In this document: positions 32,175-40,107 of the stretch, in pieces | Numbering within the stretch: the stretch's first letter is position 1 | Layout: each line of letters begins with the position of its first letter | NCBI GenBank assembly: GCA_041651995.1 | Contig: JBAZID010000001.1 | Span: 1-64,000 of the forward strand | Source of the DNA: Sulfuricella sp. | GTDB lineage: Bacteria; Pseudomonadota; Gammaproteobacteria; Burkholderiales; Sulfuricellaceae | Reading direction: 5' to 3' | Length of the DNA: 64,000 nt | Translations under genes and position numbers: made by a program | Notes under the pieces: model-generated | What the model saw: the letters and a program-made list of their open reading frames with translations, nothing else | The model's database searches: none | Told to the model about the DNA's origin: nothing

Positions 32175-32590
32175 GCAGTCCCGCCAAGGGCTGAAGGTGT
32201 GCGCTTGAAATAGCCACTGCTGGCGCATCGGATGCCCCTAAAGCCGGTGGTTTAAACCCTCCAACCGACAATCAATGGGCCAGCCGCGCTGCAGCCCACG
32301 CCCAGCCTGACCAGGCGGCTTTCGTGTACGGCTTGTAATGAACACATGAAAAAAAATGTGTTCCAATGATTCTCACTCATCTCGACACACCCCCCCTTTT
32401 TTCGTTTTCCATTTCCATTGTAGGTCGGGCTTTAGCCCGACAAATCGGACTGTACCCGTTAAGGGCATCCCCGCCGGGAATGGATGCTTCGCATCTCGTT
32501 CCGGCGAGAAAGCCCGCCCTACAGTTCAAACATTAAATGGCCGGATCAATCGGTCCCATCGCCCATATATTGCCTGAAGGAGATTCGATC
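32175..32590. other. Intergenic region with GTAGGTCGGGC-family repeat
   Basis: The first 230 bp after brnA hold no recognised gene. From about 32412 to 32550 there is a repeat: TGTAGGTCGGGCTTTAGCCC at 32419, a GGAATGGATGCTTCGCATCTC hairpin segment broken by mismatches, and a right end with CCCGCCCTACAGTT, then ATGGCCGGATCAAT. Its left and right ends match those of the element at 58168-58248. The promoter of the next gene must lie within or after the repeat. Confidence 0.65.
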
Positions 32591-33511
32591 ATGGATCGCA
32601 ATATGCATTTCCCCAGTTTTTCCAATACCCTGCAACACATCTTCAGCCACGCCGCAGTCACGCTTCTGGCGGTGGGCATCGCCTTTTCCCTGCCGCTGGC
32701 GGCGAAATTCATCCTCTATACCTGGTGGCCCATGGTGGCTGGGGATTCACACCTGCTGCTGATTGCCGAGATCGGTTTTGCCGCCGTTCTGGTGCTGCTG
32801 TTCAATCTGGTGCTGGTCGCCCGGGAAGGACGGCGCAGCCTGCGCATGAACCGTATCGCCTCGCTGGTGCATGTGCAGGAAGGGGATAGCTGGCTCTCGC
32901 GCTGGAGCAGCCGCAACCTGAGCAACCGGATCAGCAGCGCACGGGATGTGTCGGTGATGTCCATCACCGGCTACGACACTTTCGTCTCGGAAAGGCGCAA
33001 TCTGCACCGTTTCATCGACGACAGCTACGAGCTGCGGGTGATGTTGCTGAACCCCTACGGCGCCGGAGCCAAGCGGCGCATACAGTCGCTCGGCAGCGAG
33101 GCATCCATCGCCTCCTATCGCCAGGAAACGGAAGCCACCATCGAGCGCCTCGCCAGTCTGGCCGCCGCCGGCAAGAAGGTCACGCTCAAGTTTTACGAGG
33201 AGCAGCCTTTCTGGAACCTGATCGTCACCGGGGAATATGTCTGGGTGCAGTACTGCCACGACGGCCAGGAACTGAAGGACCAGCCGGAATATGTCTTCGC
33301 GCTGCGCAAGAACAAGCCCGCGCAAGGCCTGTTCCCGGCCTTCTACGTGCATTTCCTCAACCACTGGAACGATCTGCGCCACCCGGAATACGACCTGCGC
33401 AGCAAGGAACTGATCTACCGCAACGACAAGGGAAATATCGTGGGGTGCATCCCCTACCCCCCGCGCGAAGACCGGCGGGCCGAGCAAAGGCTGGTGATGG
33501 TGGCGCAATGA
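32591..33511 (+). CDS. Membrane-anchored protein of unknown function
   Basis: The 306-residue protein starts at 32591 after GAAGGAGATTCGATC. Two membrane segments lie near residues 20-45 and 56-78. The rest is cytoplasmic: SVMSITGYDTFVSERRNLH, YELRVMLLNPYGAGAKRRI, KVTLKFYEEQPFWNLIV and YVHFLNHWNDLR. The ELRVMLLNPYG segment is like that seen in phospholipase D-like and related effector families, where a conserved beta strand leads to a helix, but the HKD motif of PLD is absent. I do not recognise the family. It ends 3 bp before the convergent small HMA-like gene. Confidence 0.7.
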   Translation: MDRNMHFPSFSNTLQHIFSHAAVTLLAVGIAFSLPLAAKFILYTWWPMVAGDSHLLLIAEIGFAAVLVLLFNLVLVAREGRRSLRMNRIASLVHVQEGDSWLSRWSSRNLSNRISSARDVSVMSITGYDTFVSERRNLHRFIDDSYELRVMLLNPYGAGAKRRIQSLGSEASIASYRQETEATIERLASLAAAGKKVTLKFYEEQPFWNLIVTGEYVWVQYCHDGQELKDQPEYVFALRKNKPAQGLFPAFYVHFLNHWNDLRHPEYDLRSKELIYRNDKGNIVGCIPYPPREDRRAEQRLVMVAQ

Positions 33512-33514
33512 ACG

Positions 33515-33745
33515 CTACAAGCCCACCTTTTGCGCCACTATGCCTTCGCGCTGCCTGACACATTCCAGCAACGCATCCGAGCATACGGAATCAGGGTTGT
33601 AGGCCACCTCCAGCATGTGGGGATGGTTGGGGCTGAAATGGGCGGAGACCACCCCGTCCATATCGGCAATTTCGGATTCCAGCTGATTACGTTCAATCAG
33701 GGGAAGTTCGGGGTTCAGGTGAATCATGAAATCTACGATGCTCAT
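33515..33745 (-). CDS. Small HMA-fold-like protein without CxxC
   Basis: This 76-residue protein shows a beta-alpha-beta-beta-alpha-beta pattern like heavy-metal-associated domains (DFMIHLNPELPLIERNQLE, VVSAHFSPNHPHMLEVAYN), but the CxxC metal motif is absent. A HxH-like NHPHM and a Cys pair (VCSDALLEC) are present instead. GAAGGAGAAAGATC precedes the ATG. It is the last gene of the minus-strand block. A metal- or protein-binding role is inference. Confidence 0.7.
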   Translation of the reverse strand: MSIVDFMIHLNPELPLIERNQLESEIADMDGVVSAHFSPNHPHMLEVAYNPDSVCSDALLECVRQREGIVAQKVGL

Positions 33746-33908
33746 GATCTTTCTCCTTCGAATTTTCTGTTTCCATCCAGAAGTGGCTGCCGCCGGCTGC
33801 TCTGGCCGCCACGTCGTCAGCCTTGTTGGCGTGAGTTAAATCAGCGTTTCCTCAAGGCTTGATAATTGTTTGGCAGCAAGCAACTCATTGCGTTCACGGG
33901 GATGGCGC

Positions 33909-34253
33909 TCATGTTTTCAGCAGGCTGTCGATTTTCGCGGCGCAAATGAAATCGTTTTCCGACAATCCGCCGATCGCGTGGGTGGAATAGCGCACGCGGC
34001 ATTGGCTGTAGCCAACCTCCAGATCCGGATGGTGGTCTTCGCGATGGGAGATCCAGGCCGTCGCATTCACGAACGCCATGGTTTCGTAGTAGTTATTGAA
34101 ATGGAAAGTCCTGGCGATTTCCTTGCCCGCCCGCTCCCACCCGTCCAGGGCCTCCAGCATGCGCTCGATTTCAGCCTGTTCCATTGGGGGAACGCCCCCT
34201 TCGCACGGCTTGCAGCTTTTCCCGGCCAGATCGCACGAGAGTTCGGTGTTCAT
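33909..34253 (-). CDS. phhB: Pterin-4-alpha-carbinolamine dehydratase
   Basis: The 114-residue protein carries the family signature FHFNNYYETMAFVN, then ISHREDHHPDLEVGYSQCRV and THAIGGLSENDF. The catalytic His residues sit in the HREDHHPD motif. It dehydrates 4a-hydroxytetrahydrobiopterin in pterin recycling, and in organisms without phenylalanine hydroxylase it may serve molybdopterin or folate metabolism. The N-terminal 20 residues contain three Cys (SCDLAGKSCKPC), often present in bacterial members. GGAGGCAATC is the ribosome binding site. A cupin gene lies immediately upstream. Confidence 0.93.
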   Translation of the reverse strand: MNTELSCDLAGKSCKPCEGGVPPMEQAEIERMLEALDGWERAGKEIARTFHFNNYYETMAFVNATAWISHREDHHPDLEVGYSQCRVRYSTHAIGGLSENDFICAAKIDSLLKT

Positions 34254-34292
34254 GATTGCCTCCTGGGTGATATGGATTCGATTTCGGCCATC

Positions 34293-34679
34293 TCAGCCTG
34301 CCATCTTGTCAAGCATGTGATCGATGACCTCACTGTGCTCGTGCTGCGGGCTGAACAGGATGACCTCGGCATCTGCGCCAACCTTGACCGTGTGCCCGGG
34401 AGGCCAGTAGAACAGGTCGCCGCTGACTATTTTTTCATGCGTGCCGTCCGCATAGGTGATGGTGAGTTCACCCTGCAACAGGTAGCCCCAGTGGGGAGAC
34501 TGGCACAGGTCGCCTTCCAGCCCCTGAAGCAGTGGCGCTATATCCGTCCCGGCGCCGAGAGAAAAATATTCGCCGCTGATCATGCCGTATCCGGTTGCAT
34601 CGCCGAATTCCGTCTTTTGCCTGGCTACGGCTCCTGGCACATCGATTCTGACTGGTATATCTCGTTTGGCGATTCGCAT
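34293..34679 (-). CDS. Cupin-domain protein
   Basis: The 128-residue protein is a single cupin: GHWGYLL-like segment SPHWGYLLQGELTITYADG, then GDLFYWPPGHTVKVGADAEVILFSP. One metal-binding His (PHW) and the PPGHT His are visible, but the usual Glu of motif 1 is not obvious. Members of this type are often annotated as cupin proteins of unknown function. AAAGGAGAAAGCACC precedes the ATG. It lies upstream of phhB in the same orientation. Confidence 0.85.
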   Translation of the reverse strand: MRIAKRDIPVRIDVPGAVARQKTEFGDATGYGMISGEYFSLGAGTDIAPLLQGLEGDLCQSPHWGYLLQGELTITYADGTHEKIVSGDLFYWPPGHTVKVGADAEVILFSPQHEHSEVIDHMLDKMAG

Positions 34680-34742
34680 GGTGCTTTCTCCTTTTAAAAT
34701 GCGTTTTTTAACCCGGATAATCCATTAGAACCCAGACACCCC

Positions 34743-34805
34743 TGTGGGAGCGGCGCCCTCGCCGCGATTTGCGTTCGCATTCGCGCCGAGGGCGGCGCTC
34801 CAACA
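34743..34805. repeat. TGTAGGAGCGGC-family palindrome, copy 1
   Basis: An imperfect palindrome runs from TGTGGGAGCGGCGCCCTCGC to GCGAGGGCGGCGCTCC-like sequence at its end, with an inner GCGATTTGCG segment. A close copy lies at 40011-40073. It is the REP-type sequence common in Proteobacteria, placed here between the cupin gene and the end of the cytochrome-fusion gene. Confidence 0.8.
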
Positions 34806-34852
34806 TGCACGAGCATTCCAATGGAACCCGGATTTAACCCGGAGAAGCAGGA

Positions 34853-36478
34853 TCACGGCACAATCCACTCGCTCACCGGCATCAGCATGCTCTCGCCCGC
34901 GCCCGGGAAGCGGGCCACGTAGCCGCCGCGGGAGGCAAAGCGCTGTCCCGGCCCGAGGCTGAGGCGGGGATAGACGGCTGATGCCGGGGACTGTTCCGTC
35001 ATCTGCTCGATGCGCTCGATGAAATAATCGCGCGAAAAATTGTCCCCCATGCTGGACAGCGCATCGCCCGCGACGGTGAGCGCGAAATAGGTGCTGGACT
35101 GGATGCGCTCGTCAATCAGCGGAATCTTTCTGGCCTCGAGCCAGTGATTCATGCGCGACAGGCGCTGCGCGCGGCGTTCGCTCAGTTCGAAGGGATAGAC
35201 CAGGCGCATCCTGTCCAGCCAGCTGCCGAACAGCAGAACCCGGCACGGCCGCGCGATCAGGCTGCCGGACAAATAGATGTTCTCCATGCCGGGCGGCGCT
35301 TTCCCCTGGCCATGCAGCTGCGTGATGTCCTCATCGTTGAGCCACAGCACCAGCACGCCCGGCCTGGTTTCCGGGAGCAGTTGCGACCAGAACTTCTCTG
35401 GCACGGGCCCCTCGCCTGACACCGGATGATCGGAAATCTCATGGATGCCGCGGCGCTGCAGGGCAGCGCGCAAGGCCCGGGCCGGCACGCGGCCTGCGGC
35501 ATCGTCGCGGAACACCTGCACGATGCGCTCCTTCCGCCCGCTCTCCGCCAGATGCCTGGCCAGCACCTCGGCCTCCAGCGCGACCCCGCGCGAAAAATAG
35601 AGCGTCGCATAGCCGCTCCCGGCAAGCTCCGGGTAATCCACGTTGGGAAACACGCAGGGAATCCCCGCCTGCTCGCAGAATTCGTGCACCGGGCGCCAGC
35701 TGCCCGCGCCAATGCCGCTCAGCACGGCAAATACCGGCTGCTGCCGGTAGCGCGCCGCAAGCTGCTCCTGCCAGCTCTCCGGCGGGCCGGACAGCGCCCA
35801 CTCATGCAGCACCCATTTGCGGTAAACGCGATACATCCGCTCGGTGCCGATGGATTTGCGGCGGCTCTCCTGGCGGGTACCGCTGTTCTTGTCGCGCAGG
35901 AAGGCATGCAGCACGTCGCGCATCGCCTGCACGCGGGACGGCGCGACGCCCGGTGCAATGATGGTGGCGAAGTGGATCTCGCTGTCCGTAACACCCGGCG
36001 CCGGGTCCAGGGAAAGCCCCTGGAGGTAGGCTGCCAGCGCGGCGACCTCGGCATCGGCGAGGGCAAAACGCGGCATCAGCGGATCAAGCGCGCGGCCGCC
36101 CGGATCGACCCCCTCGCGCAAGGCGCGCGCCAGGCTGTCCAGGGTATAGGGCGGGCGGGGATCCTTCACCCGGAACAGGGCACGCTCCCGCTCCGATCCG
36201 CCGATTTCCGGACGGGAAAAAAGCAGGCGCCCGGCAATCGGGCGAATCGCATTCCGCCCCTCGCTGCCGCCCAGCCCGCTGCGACGGTGGCAGCTGGCGC
36301 AGGCGGCGTCCATGCCGCTCAGCTCCACTCCGTTCTGAGCCCGGCCCCGCAAGGGCGCCCCGGAAGGGAGGAGACCTTCGCGATAGATGCCCTGGCCGGC
36401 CTGCGCGGGCTCCGCCGCCGCTGACGCGCCGCCGAACAGCATGGCCAGCAGCGGCAGTATCAGGCTCCATGGCCGCAT
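34853..36478 (-). CDS. Periplasmic cytochrome c fused to a type 1 periplasmic-binding (ABC/ANF receptor) domain
   Basis: This 541-residue protein starts at 36478 after GGTGAGGATGAC. A Sec signal peptide (about 1-22) precedes a cytochrome c domain with CASCH at 60-64 and a likely Met ligand in LDPLMPRF (about 134). The remaining 380 residues look like a type 1 periplasmic-binding fold (HFATIIAPGVAPSRVQAM, FAVLSGIGAG, IVQVFRDDAAGRV, LVLWLNDEDI). Such fusions are found near SCO1 and oxidases and have unknown ligands. The gene lies 7 bp from SCO1 upstream, so the two are co-transcribed. A role in periplasmic electron transfer that senses or binds a substrate is inference. Confidence 0.85.
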   Translation of the reverse strand: MRPWSLILPLLAMLFGGASAAAEPAQAGQGIYREGLLPSGAPLRGRAQNGVELSGMDAACASCHRRSGLGGSEGRNAIRPIAGRLLFSRPEIGGSERERALFRVKDPRPPYTLDSLARALREGVDPGGRALDPLMPRFALADAEVAALAAYLQGLSLDPAPGVTDSEIHFATIIAPGVAPSRVQAMRDVLHAFLRDKNSGTRQESRRKSIGTERMYRVYRKWVLHEWALSGPPESWQEQLAARYRQQPVFAVLSGIGAGSWRPVHEFCEQAGIPCVFPNVDYPELAGSGYATLYFSRGVALEAEVLARHLAESGRKERIVQVFRDDAAGRVPARALRAALQRRGIHEISDHPVSGEGPVPEKFWSQLLPETRPGVLVLWLNDEDITQLHGQGKAPPGMENIYLSGSLIARPCRVLLFGSWLDRMRLVYPFELSERRAQRLSRMNHWLEARKIPLIDERIQSSTYFALTVAGDALSSMGDNFSRDYFIERIEQMTEQSPASAVYPRLSLGPGQRFASRGGYVARFPGAGESMLMPVSEWIVP

Positions 36479-36485
36479 GTCATCC

Positions 36486-37112
36486 TCACCTGGGCGCCAG
36501 CTGACGGTATTCCCGGATGATGTCGGGCGCGCTGGCAAAGCCGTCCAGCCTGACCCAGGGCCTGTCCGCGCCGCCCGCCCGGATGAAGGTGGCGGGAGCG
36601 TGATTCATCTTGTCCCCGCGATAGACGCCAAAGGCGCGCTGGACGGCGATGCTGCTCTCCGTGCTGCCGGTCAGCATGCGCCACTGCGGGCCCGCGCGGA
36701 ACTTGCCGGCATACGCTTTCAGCGCCGCCGGCGTATCGTGCTCGGGGTCGATCGAAATCGACACCATGCGCACCCTGTCGCGCTCAGCCCCCAGCTGGTC
36801 CTGCACATGATGGAAGGTGGCGCTCATCACCGGGCAGATCGCGCTGCAACTGGTGTAGATGAAATTCAGCATGACCGGCTCGTTGCCGCCCAGCCCTTCG
36901 CGCAGGGAAACCACTGCGCCGTTCATGTCCACCAGCTTGAGGTCGGGTATGTGATAAGCGGCGGCCGAGCGCGCATACATGCCGCGCATGGCGTCCATGC
37001 CCTGGCCGTGGTGGTCGTGCTCGCCGCCCAGTGCCATGCTGGCAATCCCGAAGGACAGCGCGGCAAGTGTCCCGCTTATCCTGCGTGCCCATTGCTGGTG
37101 GTCTGTTTTCAT
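36486..37112 (-). CDS. SCO1/SenC copper chaperone
   Basis: This 208-residue protein starts at 37112 after GGGGAGAAATCAA. A signal peptide or anchor (about 10-28) precedes a thioredoxin fold with the SCO copper motif YTSCSAICPVM (Cys89, Cys93) and a later His in NHAPATFI. GGEHDHHGQGMDAMRGM right after the signal peptide is a His/Met-rich segment that may also bind copper. SCO1 proteins deliver copper to cytochrome oxidase or other cuproproteins. Near the three multicopper-oxidase-like genes upstream it may serve them (inference). Confidence 0.93.
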   Translation of the reverse strand: MKTDHQQWARRISGTLAALSFGIASMALGGEHDHHGQGMDAMRGMYARSAAAYHIPDLKLVDMNGAVVSLREGLGGNEPVMLNFIYTSCSAICPVMSATFHHVQDQLGAERDRVRMVSISIDPEHDTPAALKAYAGKFRAGPQWRMLTGSTESSIAVQRAFGVYRGDKMNHAPATFIRAGGADRPWVRLDGFASAPDIIREYRQLAPR

Positions 37113-37224
37113 TTGATTTCTCCCCTGCATCCAGTATCGCCGTGCTATTAACCCGGCCCTTAAATATCCGGGGGTGTAGGAGGCCCGCCCCGGGCCGATC
37201 CAACCGGCCAATCGCGGCCAACTC

Positions 37225-37302
37225 CCATCCCCATCCTAACCTTCCCCTTGAAGGGGAAGGGACAATCGCCCTCTCTCCCTTTGGGAGAGAGTTGGAGAGA
37301 GG
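37225..37302. repeat. CCCTCTCCC-family palindromic repeat
   Basis: Two adjacent hairpins, CCTTCCCCTTGAAGGGGAAGG and CTCTCTCCCTTTGGGAGAGAG, lie between the SCO1 gene start and the subtilase end. The second arm GTTGGAGAGAGGG links to the family found at 8823-8985, 39871-39974 and 53656-53750. GGCGCCGCTCCTACC just after it is a fragment of the TGTAGGAGCGGC family. Confidence 0.75.
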
Positions 37303-37339
37303 GCTGGCGCCGCTCCTACCCGTGAATTTGACGACCGGA

Positions 37340-39325
37340 TCAATAATTCACCGTGATCCGCACGTATGCCCCAGGATTCGATGCCAGCCCCAGGGTGTCC
37401 CTCGCCTTGTAGCGCAAAGTCTCGACCCCGCTGAAACCGGCTTTTGGCCGGTAGCTGAGGGTCCCGTCCGCGTTCACGGCAGCCCAGCCGCCCTTGTTGG
37501 GCGGCGAGGTGATGAAGACCCTGGCGGGATTGATCGTGTTGGCGGGGTCGATAGCCGTGTCCAGGTCGTAATCGTTGGCCAGCACGTTGATCACCACGGC
37601 CGGATAAGGCGCTTTCCCGCGCAGCGGCGCGCTGGCCGCATCGTCAGCCGTGATTGGCGGACGGTTGGCAGTGACGCTGAGCGATACCGTGGCGGGATCG
37701 CTGACAGCGCCCTTGCTGTCCTGGGCCTGATAGGTGAAATGGGCAATGCCGGTGAAGGCGGCGGCCGGGGTAAAGCTGAAGCTGCCGCCGGCATTGAGCG
37801 TCAGGCTGCCGCTGGCGGGCGGGCTGAGCAGCAGCGCCGTCAGCGCAGTGCCATCCGGATCGCTGTCATTGGCCAGCACCCCGGGCGCGTTCACCTGTAG
37901 CGTGCCGCCCTGGATCATCGGGTAGGCATCGTTGCCCGCCACGGGCCGCTGGTTGGCGGCGGCGAGCAGCAGGTCATAGGCCGCCCGGGCATGGGTGATG
38001 CCGTAGCCATAGCTGTTGTCCGGCCCGGCCACGCCGAGGTCGAGGGCGCCCTGCAGGAGCGCGCCTTCGATGTCCGCGACGCTGGCGCCGGGAAAGGCCC
38101 CCGCCAGCAGTGCCATGACGCCGGCGGTATGCGGCGCCGCGTAGGATGTGCCGGAAACCACGGCATACAGCGGCAGCCCGCCGAAAGACAGGTCGCTGGT
38201 GTTGACGTTGACGCCGGGCGAGGTCATTTTTGGGTAAATGCCGCCATCGCAGGGAGACACGCCCCGGCTGCTGAAACCGGCAATGGTCAGGGTCGAATCC
38301 ACCGCCCCGGCGGCGAACCCGGCCGGATTGTTGGCGGGACTCACGCTGCTCATGGGCGCAGGGCCGTCGTTGCCGGCGGCAAAGACCAGCGCGATCCCGG
38401 CCGCCTTGAGGTTTTCCATGTCGGGATTGAATTCGGCGAAGCACTGGCCGGTAGTGCCCGCCAGCCCCCAGGAGGCATTCACCACGTCCGGCGCATCCGC
38501 GGTCGCGGGATCGCCATCCGGGTCCAGCAGCCACTGGAAGGCCAGGTGGATATCGCTGTAGGCTGCCTGTCCGGCATCGTTGAAAAGCTTGACCGCGGCC
38601 CAGCGCGCATCCGGCGCAACGCCGATCGCCGTGCCGCCCACCGACCCGCCCACCATGATGCCCATGGTTTGCGTGCCATGGCCGTTCAGGTCGAAAGGCA
38701 CGAGATGCTCGCCATGCGGGTCGTACCAGCTGTTGTTGCCGCCGCGCCAGTTGTTCGCCAGGTCCGGATGGTTCGGGTCCACGCCGGTGTCCATGCTGGC
38801 AATGACGACATTGCTGCCGGTATGGCCCAGCGACCACAGCTCCGGCGCCTGCACCGCGCCCAGGTTCCACTCCGGCAGCGCGGCGGCGCCCAGGGTCACG
38901 ACCGGTGCCTGGAGCTGCGCGTCGAGGCGGATGCTCTCGATGCCGGGCCGGGAGGCCAGCGCACGGATCGCATCGGCGCGGACCTTCACGGCAATGCCGT
39001 TGATGGCCCACAGCTCGCGCATGCGTTTCCCGCCCCGGTCTTCCAGAAAGCGCTTCACCGGCGCCTGGGTGAGCGCGGCTTTCTGGCGCAGCGCCCGGAC
39101 GTGTTCCGGGTCGTGCTGGTGGCGGTTGCGGACCTTGAACAGCCGGGGATTGACCTTGTCGGAGAGGGAAATGATGACCGGGATTTCCTCATAAGAAGCA
39201 CGCACGGACAGCTCGTTTTCCAGCCCGGCATCGAGCACCGCCGCCCCGGCCATGCTGCCGCCCAGCCATGCCAGCAGCGCCGTTCCAGCCAGGCAGTGCA
39301 AGCGAAACTTTTCCCCCTTGTTCAT
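37340..39325 (-). CDS. Secreted subtilisin-like protease with C-terminal cadherin-like (Big_9/VCBS-type) domains
   Basis: This 661-residue protein has a Sec signal peptide (about 1-28), a propeptide-like region (VPVIISLSDK-type, about 40-135), and a subtilase domain with Asp179 (MDTGVDPNHPD), His216 (NGHGTQTMG), an oxyanion NASWG and Ser394 (SGTSYAAPHTAG). Two C-terminal beta domains follow (VLANDSDPDGTALTAL and VLANDYDLDTAIDP). The very last domain, ending GAYVRITVNY, is almost the same as the repeated C-terminal domains of the oxidase-like protein at 40108-42021. It is exported, probably to the cell surface or medium. It could process neighbouring exoproteins, which is inference. Confidence 0.92.
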   Translation of the reverse strand: MNKGEKFRLHCLAGTALLAWLGGSMAGAAVLDAGLENELSVRASYEEIPVIISLSDKVNPRLFKVRNRHQHDPEHVRALRQKAALTQAPVKRFLEDRGGKRMRELWAINGIAVKVRADAIRALASRPGIESIRLDAQLQAPVVTLGAAALPEWNLGAVQAPELWSLGHTGSNVVIASMDTGVDPNHPDLANNWRGGNNSWYDPHGEHLVPFDLNGHGTQTMGIMVGGSVGGTAIGVAPDARWAAVKLFNDAGQAAYSDIHLAFQWLLDPDGDPATADAPDVVNASWGLAGTTGQCFAEFNPDMENLKAAGIALVFAAGNDGPAPMSSVSPANNPAGFAAGAVDSTLTIAGFSSRGVSPCDGGIYPKMTSPGVNVNTSDLSFGGLPLYAVVSGTSYAAPHTAGVMALLAGAFPGASVADIEGALLQGALDLGVAGPDNSYGYGITHARAAYDLLLAAANQRPVAGNDAYPMIQGGTLQVNAPGVLANDSDPDGTALTALLLSPPASGSLTLNAGGSFSFTPAAAFTGIAHFTYQAQDSKGAVSDPATVSLSVTANRPPITADDAASAPLRGKAPYPAVVINVLANDYDLDTAIDPANTINPARVFITSPPNKGGWAAVNADGTLSYRPKAGFSGVETLRYKARDTLGLASNPGAYVRITVNY

Positions 39326-39341
39326 GGCGCTCTCCTCGCAA

Positions 39342-39851
39342 CTATCGGATCAGCAGGTTTTCCAGCTTGGTGTCGCCGATCACCAGCGATACCTTCTGCC
39401 CAGGCCGCAGCACGTGGCCTGGGTTGGCGAACAGGATGTGGTAATCCCTTTCCTCGGCGGCGGCGCTGTTGCGCCGCGTGGTGCGCATCTGCCCCAGCTT
39501 GGGCGATTCCGGCACGCCGAAAGCCGCGCCGCTCGACTCGTCGAGCAGATAGGGGCGGATTTTGCGCTCAAACAGGGGCGCGGCCTTGGCGGCATCCACG
39601 ACCCGATAGCGAAAATCGAGCATGCTGCCGGCGGCGGAAAGATGCACGCCGTTGATGCGGATCCCCAGGCTTTCGATATGGGTGCAATCTTCGGCATCCG
39701 CGCCGGAGACGGCACCCTGGCGCGCCGCCGTGCTGGAACAGCCGGAAAAAACGAGTACGGCAAAAATCACGCAAAGCAGGGCCAGCATGCTCCAGAAAAC
39801 CGGCTCTGAATCCTTGTCTTCATTGGTGATGCGGTTTTTCAGCAAGTTCAT
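39342..39851 (-). CDS. Putative lipoprotein of unknown function
   Basis: This 169-residue protein has a hydrophobic segment ending in a lipobox (VLVFSGCSSTA, Cys38) after a charged 18-residue N-terminus. The mature part includes GIRINGVHLSAAGSMLDFRYRV, PYLLDESSGAAFGVPESPK and SLVIGDTKLENLLI. I recognise no domain. It lies 16 bp upstream of the subtilase gene in the same orientation, and downstream of the oxidase cluster, so it may be part of that exported system. Confidence 0.75.
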   Translation of the reverse strand: MNLLKNRITNEDKDSEPVFWSMLALLCVIFAVLVFSGCSSTAARQGAVSGADAEDCTHIESLGIRINGVHLSAAGSMLDFRYRVVDAAKAAPLFERKIRPYLLDESSGAAFGVPESPKLGQMRTTRRNSAAAEERDYHILFANPGHVLRPGQKVSLVIGDTKLENLLIR

Positions 39852-39870
39852 GATGTTGTGCTCCAGTTAA

Positions 39871-39974
39871 TCCCCCCTGCCCCCCTCCCCCTTGATGGGG
39901 GAGGGCTGGGGAGAGGGTGAGAAATCAATGCATTACCCCTCTCCCCAGCCCTCTCCCGCAAGGGGAGAGGGGGG
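39871..39974. repeat. CCCTCTCCCC-family palindromic repeat, intergenic copy
   Basis: A hairpin-rich element has CTCCCCCTTGATGGGGGAGG, then GGTGAGAAATCAATGC, then CCCTCTCCCGCAAGGGGAGA. It is almost identical to the coding copy at 53656-53750 apart from a few bases. It is adjacent to a TGTAGGAGCGGC palindrome at 40011-40073. Confidence 0.85.
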
Positions 39975-40010
39975 TCGCGCCGGGCCCCGGCTCCCGGCCA
40001 AAACACCCGT

Positions 40011-40073
40011 TGTAGGAGCGGCGCCCCCGCCGCGATTTGCGGTCGCATTCGCGCCGGGGGCGGCGCTCCTACA
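40011..40073. repeat. TGTAGGAGCGGC-family palindrome, copy 2
   Basis: A 63-bp palindrome begins TGTAGGAGCGGCGCCCCCGC and ends GCGGCGCTCCTACA with an inner GCGATTTGCGGTCGC. It closely matches 34743-34805. It may stop transcription after the oxidase-like gene that ends at 40108. Confidence 0.85.
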
Positions 40074-40107
40074 TGCCCATTCCGGGTTGGTCACCCCCCG
40101 TACCCGG

